64,000 bases of DNA, taken from Mixophyes australis. Lineage: Eukaryota > Chordata > Amphibia > Anura > Limnodynastidae. Shown piece by piece: positions 55,636-64,000 of the stretch. The stretch is taken from assembly GCA_036250195.1 (NCBI GenBank), contig JAVHZZ010000005.1:127638098-127702097 (forward strand), in the 5' to 3' direction. Made by a program: the position numbers and the translations under genes. The notes under the pieces were generated by a model, which saw only the letters and a list, made by a program, of their open reading frames with translations, made no database searches and was not told the origin of the DNA. How positions within the stretch are numbered: the first letter of the stretch is position 1; every line of letters begins with the position of its first letter.

Positions 55636-58540
55636 ATGGGTAGTAGTGTTGATGATGATTTACCCATAGAAATTGAGGAGGCTATTATGGAAGTTGAAAA
55701 TGTGGAAGAGGATGAAGAGGATATTTGTGGATTTGAAAATGAATGTGTTGGATATGGACGAGATAATGAGGAGGATGGTGATGATGATTGTGTTGAAGTA
55801 TGGCAGCCACCAGTTTTATTACCAGCAGATGCCCATGATAAGCGTATTATCATTCCAGGGCATAAGATCAAAAAAACACATCTTGTGTTGGAAACATTTT
55901 TATCCAAACCCAGGCAACATTTGACAAAGCATTTGTAGCCTTTGTCAGGCCAAAAGAAGTCGAGATAGGGACGTAAAACATCTAGCAACCTCCTCCCTGT
56001 TAAATCATTTGCAGTGAGTTCATTCAAGTCGTGTTTCCCAACGTGGCAAATTGTGTATAGTAGCAAACAGCTGACCATCATCTGCCAGCTGAATGGATAG
56101 ACACTCCTCATTATTAGTGCATACTAGTCCAGCCTCGAAATGTAAAATTCAAAATTACTCCCCTAATGCAATCAATGATTCTCAAAAAAACATCCTTGTA
56201 TGATACAGCTGTTGCTGCTGCTCAGTGGGAGGAATCTATATAGAAGGGGAGCAAGATGAGTAAGTATTTTACACAATTGTCTGTGCAGCAAGCATTTGCA
56301 AGACAAAGCTAGTATGACAGTCAGCATCTTGTTGCACAACAGATCACTGTTAGCATTGGAAATGCGCCCAGTTTCAGCCATAAACGCAACAGGTTTTAAA
56401 TGATTAGTTGAGGTCATGCGTCCACGCTATAAAATTCCATCTCGATTCCATTTCTGCAGAACATCAATTCCTCAGCTGTACTGTGAGGTTAAGCAAAAAG
56501 TCATTCAGTCTCTAGAAAATGCCATTGTACTAACAGTCCACTTAACTACTGATATGTTGTCAAGCGGTCCTGGTCAAAACAAAGACTATATGACTGTGAC
56601 AGGCCACTGGGTAGGTGTGTAGCCAGCAGCAGCAGTGCCAGTAGCTTCACCATCATCCTCCTCATCCTTTCTGCATAGTAGGCATAGCACTCACTGCTAG
56701 GTCATGCAGAGGCAAGCTACTCTGTGTATCGCTGGTTTCACAAGAAACATACTGGTGTAAATCTTTTGGAAAAAATCAGGAATGTGATAGCAAAATGACT
56801 CACCACACTAAGACTCTCCTCAGGATTCCTCATTGCAGATAACAGAGTCAATACTGTGTGCACATTACAACTTGGTGAATTTAAAAACGTACCATGCTTT
56901 GTACACGCAATAAACTTGGTGGTGCAGAATTTCTTAAAAAATAAGAGGTCAGTGCAGGAGATGCTGTTCGTGGCCCGTAAAATTTCTGCCCATTTTAGAG
57001 GTTCCACAACCGCATGTAGAACATTGCAAGCAGTTGTAAGCTGAAGTAAGAGGTAATAACAAGGTGAAATTCCACACTTTACATGCTGCAGTGACTAGAG
57101 GAACAGCAACAAGCCTTCAAAACCTAGACAGCAAACCATGAGATAGGGAGATGGGGGATATGTTATCTTACACCAGCACATTGGAGAATACTTAGTGTTT
57201 TATGCAAGATTCTGAAACCCTTTAAAATTGTAACAAATTAAGTGAGCTCAGACACTGCCAGCCTGAATCAAGTCATACCCCTAATCAAACTACTGGAAAA
57301 GCAGCTGGAGAAGCTGAAGAAAGAGATGAAAGTTAATGATTCGGCAAAGTATGTTGGCTTTGTGGATCAAGTTCTTTATTCACTTCGCCAGGACCTAAGG
57401 GTTTGCAGCATCTTGAAATTGGATCACAACAATTTGGCAACCATGTTTGATCCTAGGTTTAAGTCATATGCCATGTCTTCTTCCAGAATGACCCAAATCT
57501 TCACAGATGTAAACAGCTCCTTGAGAGCAATCTGTTGGCTCCAGTCGCACGTGACACATTCCCTGCTTCAACTTCTCCAAATGCTACTGCCAGAAAAAAC
57601 TTTCCATTTCTGATAGTGACACTGATTATGAGTCAACAACACAGCAGCACATTAATTTGAAAGTTTATGACATCTGGTCAGACTTAAAAGAATTGTCCAA
57701 ATGTACTACTGACACCTCTAGAGTTTCTCAATTGGATCCACCTTGTCTTAGTAGAATGGTGGAGGATTACTTTAATGATAAAGTAGAAATTAGCATCACA
57801 GACAGTCCCTTTGAATTCTGGGAGGGAATTTTTTTTTAATTTGGAGCCCCTTGTACAACTAGTTATGGTGTACTTAAGCTGCCCACCCTGCAGTGTCTAC
57901 TCAGAAAGAGTGTTTAGAGCAGCCGGGAACATTGTAAGTGATCGTCGGAGTCTACTTCCCAAAAATGCAGAAAAACTGGTGTTCATCAAAATAAACTACA
58001 AATTGTTTGACGAATACCGTTCTTGGCGGCAATTACCAACAGAATGTGTAGATTCCAGTGGTGATTAATTAATATTTATCATCATCATCATCATCACCAT
58101 TTATTTATATAGCGCCACTGATTCCGCAGCGCTGTACAGAGAACTCATTCACATCTGTCCCTGCCCCACTGGAGCTCACAGTCTAAATTCCCTAATATAG
58201 ACACACACTCACACACACAGACAGAGAGGGAGACAGACAGACAGGTAGAGACTAGGGTCAATTTTGATAGTAGCCAATTAACCTACTAGTATGTTTTTGG
58301 AGTGTGGGAGGAAACCGGAGCACCCGGAGGAAACCCACGCAAACACAGGGAGAACATACAAACTCCACACAGATAAGGCCATGGTCGGGAATTGAACTCA
58401 TGACCCCAGTGCTGTGAGGCAGAAGTGCTACCACTACGCCACCGTGCTGCCCACAATATTGTGTGATGATGATGATCATGACATCAGTGATGAGGATGAT
58501 GACTTGGTCATCAACATAGAGGAAGATGACCACTGTTAGC
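55636..58540 (+). pseudogene. hAT transposase, copy D
   Basis: Same layout as A-C but more diverged. From ATG 55636 (MGSSVDDDLPIEIEEAIMEV) through an acidic stretch to HDKRIIIPGHKIKKTH; the BED finger is decayed (CSLCQAKRSRDRDVKHLATS in shifted frames). First catalytic region VHLTTDMLSSGPGQN keeps Asp but has Leu for Trp. Then CFVHAINLVVQNF, SDTASLNQVIPLIKLLEKQL, KYVGFVDQVLYSLRQDLRV, and hATC LSCPPCSVYSERVFRAAGNI VSDRR. The acidic tail is cut by a SINE (58078-58455) and ends CDDDDHDISDEDDDLVINIE. Many stops. Confidence 0.8.
58078..58455 (-). repeat. tRNA-derived SINE, full length, inside hAT copy D
   Basis: Plus strand: ATC repeats, TTTATTTATATAGCGCCACT, GATTCCGCAGCGCTGTACAG, ... GGAATTGAACTCATGACCCC (B box on the minus strand), GCCACCGTGCTGCCC (start). 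Flanks share AATATT. It splits the acidic tail of the transposase reading. Confidence 0.88.
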
Positions 58541-59399
58541 CAAATGACTATAAGTAATTTTAAAAATAAAAATTAAACCGCTGAGTATTATGTCCTGTTC
58601 ATCGACCAACAGCCACAATGTTCTCTTTTGTGGGGGCCCAAACAGATCTAGCACTTCAGCCACAAAAGTGGCAGGCCCTGTCGCTAAAGTGCTTGGTTTG
58701 TTAAACTATGTGCATGTCCTTGTTTATTAAATAAAGTATTTTTATTGAGATTTTCACAACAAACAAGCAGAGAAGTAAATACAATCTAATTAATTACCCC
58801 ATCTGTCTAATTGTGTCAAATGTGCCAGTACAAAGCAAGATCGTGAGAACCGTTGTAGACAAATAAATCAAGCAAAATACATATCTGGTGTTTCAAAGCA
58901 TTGCAACCTATCAAATTGTAATCTGTGCGCTTTACAAATTGTCAACAAATTGAGATATCACAAACAATTCTGCACATGTTGCTACGCAGGGCTGGGAGTT
59001 AAATACATCATTAGTGACTTCCCGACAAAAACAGGTCATCCTGATGAGGATGAAAAACATATTGTGACTTGTATCAGTGGTGCCAAACCTTGTGGTATTT
59101 ATGCAGGCCCTACTGCTTTTGTACATAACCCGCTAGTGCTTCCATACATCCGTCACCAGATTGGTCCAATGGAGGAACCCATCCAGCTCCCAGTTATAAC
59201 CAACTTTGCAGTACCAAACACTCGGGAGGTTGGCGCTCCCCAATCTTAGAATCTATTACCTGACTTTCCAGTTTACACCATCTGGTACCATAGCTTTGCG
59301 CATCCCGGGAAAGAGTTCTCGAGTACTTTCTGGGCGAGCAGACAGACTCTTCCCTTGGATCAGTACAGGTTATAAGATTTTAGCAATGTGGGAACCAGG

Positions 59400-60640
59400 A
59401 ACTGTCTATAACTGGGCCTTCTTATTAGGAAAGGAAGAGATGGCGGCTGCAATCTCTTCTTCAGTGATAGGGGAGTCCGAAAAGTCCATTGACTCCTGTA
59501 AGAATTGTGGAAGTTTAACCCCACTCATATAGAAAGTGAGCTGGGTGGGTGCATACTGCATACTGAATTCTTGAAGAGTAATGGTCACTATAATAGTCAA
59601 AATACACTTGCACAATTTTAGCCCACATGAACTGTTTAACATTATACTTTTCCATAATGACTGGAATCGTCATAGGGGATAGCTCCTCCTTTGCTAGACA
59701 TGCCAGATAGCAACCTCCCATATCGCCTTAAAAATATTAATTGTGTCTGGAAAAATGAAACTTTTGACTGTTCTTATGATACAGAAAATTGGACCAGTCA
59801 GAGACTGTGCTTGCAGCCAGTTCAGCGTGTCAGTGACACAGCATGAACCAATATACAAAAACTCCAAGCCCCGGCATCTCTGCTCCAGCTCACCCTCCCT
59901 TTCTCTGCTAAACCTCTTGATCACGCTATTTCTCCTATAAATGTACCCCTCATGAAGGCTTTGAACGAGTCCCAAACTACAGACGCTGCTACCCCAACAG
60001 AGTTCTCATTGAAGTACCCCTCCCAGAGACATGGCAGAGGGGTGCCACTGCGAAGCCAGAACAGCCAGTGAGGGTTCAGTTTCCAGAACTGTAAGCCGCT
60101 CTCAGTTCTGTGATCAAAATCAACCAGGATTGGGGATTGGTCATAGATGCCGTGAAGAAGGTATTTCACCCCTGAGACCAAGGGAACTAGACTGTGGGAG
60201 GCAAAGACCAAATCTATCCTTGAGAGGGAGTGGTGAGTATGGGAGTGGCAGGAGAAGCGTCTAACGTCCATGTGTCTAAATCTCTGGTGCTTGTCCCTAA
60301 GAGTGGGCTTACTAGGGACAGCCACCGGATCATAATCACCTATTCACAGCCACATCTATAATGTTATTGAAATCTCATAAGCAAAGCACAGGGGTATCTG
60401 GAGCTGAGGCTACAAACGCTCCCTTACAAAGGACATCACTACTGTACGGGGTTAGGATGTAAATAGCCAGGACTGTCAGAGGAGTGTAGTTAAATGAAGC
60501 TCTGAGAAAAATGAATCTGCCTTCTGGATCAATTTGGACTTGGTCCAATACAAAATGAATCTGTTTGCGAACAAGCATGGAGACACCTCTAGAATATGTG
60601 GAATGAGAGGACCGTGCGACCTGTGAGGTGGGTTTCTAGA
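59400..60640 (-). pseudogene. L1-type ORF2: endonuclease and start of reverse transcriptase
   Basis: Endonuclease pieces: RKQIHFVLDQVQIDPEGRFI FLRAS; then FSCHSHTHHSLSRIDLVFAS and YDQSPILVDFDH (SRID and SPI-D motifs near the active site; the usual SDH is SPI here). Next FKAFMRGTFIGEI, a frameshift, ELEQRCRGLEFLYI, and the reverse-transcriptase entry ITEEEIAAAISSFPNKKAQ near 59440. After KKAQ the sequence leaves the family, so the YxDD catalytic part is gone. Confidence 0.75.
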
Positions 60641-61062
60641 AGACACAACACGTCCGGATTATAGTTTCTAACATATTTTAGCACAAGCGAGCGCTTGATC
60701 GTATCAATTAATCCCCTAACATTACAGAGAGCAGATGGAGTGCCCACCAGGCAGGTTTACTCATGATTGGGGTAGTCATAGAAATTGAATAACTGAATTA
60801 GAGGTAAAAAAAAAGTTATACCTATACCGATAAATCTACCCACCTACACCTATTTCTAACTAAGGCATACCCTAGTCCCATTAAAAATGAAATATCTCCC
60901 CTAGTTAACCACTAGAAAGAATCCTCCCCTTTTATAGAGCTAAGGAAAAAGAAGAAACAAGACTATAGTACCTAATTCCTCTAGCATAGTTTTTCCCATA
61001 TATAGTGAAATAACAAAACCATTTGCGCAGCCCTCAGCCATAGACCCAACAGTAACTATAAT

Positions 61063-61985
61063 TCAAGGATCTCTATGCCTGGCAGATGGTCGTCTCTTGA
61101 GCCAGTCCGCCACGTCCTGTGGGGTTTTGAAGAAGTGGGATCTACCATCCACCGTCACCCGAAGCCTAGAGGGAAACAACATAGTATAGGGGAGATGTTT
61201 CTCCTTGAGCTTCTTCTTTATCTGAATAAATTGTGAGCAAGCCTTTTGAACTTCCACCGCAAATTACGGGAACACCATGATCGTGTGAATGTCAAATTGT
61301 AAATGGCTCTGCTGTCTGATCATCCGAAGGACCACATCTCGGTCTTGGGAGTATAGCAACTTGGCTTATAAAATTGCGGGCCAGGGCACCAGGCTGCGGG
61401 AGTTGGGGTGGCAATCTGGCAATCTGCGAGCTGGCTCCACAGCAAAGTACGGGGAGAACGCCTCCCTGCCAAATTCTTTTATCAGCCATTTCTCCAGAAA
61501 CATTTCAGTGCTCTGGCCACACACCGGCAGCCCAACAAATCTAATGTTGTCTCGGCGGAGCCTGCCTTCCATGCCCGCCATCTTTAGGCGGCTTTGGTTA
61601 ATCTGTGCAGCTAGACCCGCAATCTCCCCATGCAGCAGGGCAGTGGAGTCCTCAAGATTGTGCTCAACTTCCCTCAACCTCTCCCTCATCTTCTGGAGGT
61701 CATGGCGTATGAGCGAGTGGTCTGCCTGCACCACCCTAATCTTGTCCGTAACTCTCTTCTTCGGAGGACGTATTGGCCGACAGGACTTGTTGCAGAGAGG
61801 GAGGTCCACCTGTAATGGGGGGTCTGTATTCTCAGGAGGAGGAGAGGGCTCGGGAGCAAGAGATGTAGAGGCGTCATCCTGGGAGCCGTGCCCAAGATTC
61901 GATTGTCAGGCATACTTTTCCAATTTGGCTGCAGCCGCAGCAGCGTGTCCTGACTTGCCCTTAGATATAGATATTATGGCTCTGG
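61063..61985 (-). pseudogene. L1-type ORF1 protein, broken
   Basis: RNA-binding chaperone of L1-type LINEs. Order seen: proline/acidic lead (STSLAPEPSPPPENTDPPLQ), a coiled coil (HDLQKMRERLREVEHNLEDS, AGLAAQINQSRLKMAGMEGR), an RRM-like part (DNIRFVGLPVCGQSTEMFLE, KWLIKEFGREAF), then in another frame a C-terminal domain (AWN-free; FIQIKKKLKEKHLPYTMLFP, SRLRVTVDGRSHFFKTPQDV ADWL). A TGA in the lead (YA*QSN) and a frameshift near 61365-61260 disable it. Confidence 0.75.
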
Positions 61986-62514
61986 AGTAAGTCTGAAGCG
62001 CTATCCACCACCTTCCCACCGCTGTGTTGCAAGCTCCCTCTGGTGGTATACGAAAAGGTTACCCAAATTACAGACCCCAGTGCTATGTATGTACAGAGTT
62101 GGAGAAGTGGACTTGAGGATGAATCTACAGATCCTCGTGGTACAGTCACAGGGAACAAGTGATAGACTCCTGTGCTGGTTTGGTGGACTACAAAGAGTAA
62201 AAGGTGTCAATAATATAGTGACAAGGTGGAGTCACCCAGTCTTTCAACAGGGACAAAAGAAAAAATACAGGCCAGGTGTTGCAAGATCAGTGACCAAGTC
62301 TCCACTTGTTTGCCCACTCTTGGAATAATAAAGTCAGTCGAAAGTTGGGGCTGGTGGGGTACTCATCGCAATAGTCAACACTATAGAGGCCCCTGCAGGA
62401 GGAATCATATCAGACACGTGCATCCGTCTTAGGTGTCCTCTAGATGGTGGTGGAATGATGGCGGGCGGTCTCTAATGGAGACAATTCCAGCTTTCACTGT
62501 TTTACATTTTGGCC

Positions 62515-62876
62515 GTAGTTTATCAGTTGTGCAACAGTCGACAATTCAGTTGTCAACAGTATTATTAGGTCGCCAATTAACATGGTGGACAGTGTGATTA
62601 GGTAGACTATTCAAATGTGGACAGCTAGGGATGTGGTTAAGGACAGGTCTTGGGATAGGGACAGTTCTAGGGATAGGGACAGGGTTAGAGTTAGGGATAA
62701 TACTGTTTACATTTGAATTGTCAACCTAATAAATACGGTCTGTATTTCAATTGTTGTCCTAATAATACTGTTGATGTCATTATATTGTCGGCTTTAAAAC
62801 CCTGTCTAGTTTTCTGCCCATCAATCATATTATGTAAATCTTGTAGCTGTCGAACACATGTATGTATTACACCGGG
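62515..62876. repeat. Palindromic repeat with TCGAC / CCTAATAATACTGTTGA motifs, copy 2
   Basis: AACAGTCGACAATTCAGTTG, ACAGTATTATTAGGTCGCCA, a centre expanded with GGGATAGGGACAG repeats, then CCTAATAATACTGTTGATGT and AACACATGTATGTATTACAC. Same motif order as 12465-12790. Confidence 0.7.
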
Positions 62877-62989
62877 GTGGGTGGTCCCAAGTACAATATC
62901 ATCTTGCATCATTAAATATTGTGCCCTATTTGTCTCATCATCTGTAACATAATATCTACTGATGTAGACGCTGTATGTCTAATGATCTC

Positions 62990-63165
62990 TGATACTGGCA
63001 CTGCTGTCCCTCTCCAATGTGTTTGCTGCAGTGCTGACACATTCCAATCTATTTGCTGCAGTGCTGACTCTATCCAATGTATTTGATGCAGTGCTGACCA
63101 TATCCAATGTATTTGCTGCAGTGCTGACCCTATCAAATGTATTTTCTGCAGTGCAGAACGATGAC
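62990..63165. repeat. Short tandem array, about 30-bp units
   Basis: Five units of TCCAATGTATTTGCTGCAGTGCTGACCC type between 62995 and 63160. The minus-strand reading with repeated LQQIHWI comes from the repeat. Confidence 0.85.
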
Positions 63166-63296
63166 CACTGTTAATCAAATGCAGGCCGCCTTCATCTATT
63201 TAGTTTTATCAATGTCTGTATTAACTTTGCTAATTAACTGTATTCTACCACTGTCCATCCAATGAACTCTGCCTGTTTCTGTACCATAAGTGTCTA

Positions 63297-64000
63297 CAGG
63301 GCCGCCATCAGGGGGGTACAGGGGGTACTGTTGTACCGGGCCCGGGCTCTCCAGGGGGCCCGGCACAACACACACTTACCAGGGGGCCTGCTGTATTTCC
63401 ATCCACGGAGTCTCCGCTGCTGTCCGCTGCTGTCCGCTGCTGTCTTCAGCCTGGCTGTCACCATGACAGCCAGGCAGCAGAATGCGATCGCAGGGGCGGA
63501 GAAATCATTCCCCTGCGATCATGTGATCGCAAGCAGCTGTCAATCATGATCGCAGGGGAATCATTGCTCCGCCCCTGCAATCATGTGATCCTTCCTTCTC
63601 CCTGATTGTGTGACGTGACGTCACACCACTGTTCCCGCCGCCGCAGAAGAAGAAGGAGCAGCAGCTGCAACTGTAAGTATATGTCATGTCATGTCATGTT
63701 TATTATTGTGTCTGGGAGAATGAACGATGGATGTATTAAGTGTTGATATGGTAATAGAGCACATTAGTCAATGTGACAACACTGAGACACGGAATAAGCA
63801 GCGCATAAGCAGGGCATACACTAATCTAATACTACACAGCCTACCTATCCTTTGCTATACAATAACATACGTACAATGAATAAATTCTACTTCCTGCTCA
63901 GTACTTGCATTTATGTTTTCAAAGAGTATAATATATATTATATATTAGTATATTATTTATTATTGTAATTACACGATTGGGCTGAGGATTTTTTTATGTT
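63297..64000. mobile_element. Start of a second hAT-like element, cut by the window end
   Basis: CAGGGCCGCCATCAGGGGGG at 63297 has the CAGGG start of hAT elements and follows AGTGTCTA, a plausible 8-bp target. Inside: GGGCCCGG palindromes, GCTGTCCGCTGCTGTCCGCT, and an inverted pair GCCTGGCTGTCA / TGACAGCCAGGC (63451-63474). The other end lies outside the window. Confidence 0.5.

Larger units (their letters stand above)
54327..58560 (+). mobile_element. hAT element copy D, older relative of A, B and C
   Basis: Left end TAGTGGAGATGAGCGGCTTG and the GGCAAAACGTCATTGCCGCC stretch resemble the array-side ends of A-C. It contains a decayed transposase (55636-58540). The right end and the 8-bp duplication could not be placed. 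Boundaries are approximate. Confidence 0.55.
58731..62340 (-). mobile_element. L1/Tx1-like LINE, internally deleted
   Basis: Minus-strand non-LTR element with ORF1 and the endonuclease end of ORF2. Its 3' end is at 58731 (minus-strand TTGTGAAAATCTCAATAAAAATAC). Reverse transcriptase is nearly all missing. Sequence between 58950 and 59400 is unassigned. The 5' end near 62340 is approximate. Confidence 0.65.

Noticed and set aside
58950..59532. Two plus-strand readings of about 100 codons with cysteine-rich starts
   Set aside because: No motif, splice site or family recognised; they lie within the 3' part of the L1-like element.
61289..61990. 233-codon plus-strand reading
   Set aside because: Antisense to L1-type ORF1, whose coiled coil and RRM-like motifs are clear on the minus strand.
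1..64000. tRNA, rRNA, CRISPR arrays, bacterial operons, riboswitches
   Set aside because: None found; tRNA-like boxes occur only inside the SINE copies.

Overview
This is a eukaryotic, almost certainly vertebrate, and most likely anuran amphibian (frog or toad) window. The clues are a spliced exon recognisable as molybdenum cofactor sulfurase (MOCOS), a tRNA-derived SINE of the type common in frog genomes, vertebrate Tc1, hAT, Harbinger, L1/Tx1, CR1/L2 and Tf1/sushi-type Ty3 elements, and much low-complexity DNA. There are no bacterial-type genes, operons or CRISPR arrays. Most open reading frames are decayed pieces of transposons. The organism is inferred from repeat types, not proven.

Layout. 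1-849: 3' end of a plus-strand Ty3 chromovirus. 850-7609: a minus-strand Ty3 chromovirus with two LTRs, a stop and a gag/pol deletion; its primer-binding site is complementary to the predicted 5' end of its own RNA, as in self-priming Tf1/sushi elements. 8.4-14.3 kb: microsatellites, Helitron-like fragments, a minisatellite, a Harbinger-like element, a palindromic repeat, a SINE and a short hAT derivative. 14.3-18.6 kb is mostly featureless, with one weak terminal-exon candidate. 18.7-20.0 kb: dead tyrosine-recombinase-like gene. 20.2-25.9 kb: Tc1 element split by hAT copy A. 26.3-29.9 kb: MITE, solo LTR, second hAT-like element carrying a minisatellite. 30.8-36.0 kb: hAT copy B split by a solo LTR. 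36.3-37.3 kb: second Tc1 family. 37.8-46.3 kb: LTR-like DNA, a retroviral pol remnant and two nested LINEs. 46.3-50.5 kb: hAT copy C. 50.9-54 kb: truncated SINE, LINE remnant, the MOCOS exon, a Helitron-like copy and a minus-strand terminal-exon candidate. 54.3-58.6 kb: older related hAT copy D, split by a SINE. 58.7-62.3 kb: minus-strand L1/Tx1-like LINE. 62.5-64 kb: second palindromic repeat copy, a short tandem array and the start of another hAT-like element.

How it fits together. The host content I can support is one MOCOS exon plus two tentative exons; the rest is repeat-filled intron or intergenic DNA. Exact target-site duplications date several insertions relative to each other (hAT into Tc1, Ty3 LTR into hAT, LINE into LINE, SINE into hAT). 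No element here looks able to move on its own: every coding region I read carries a stop, frameshift or deletion of essential residues.
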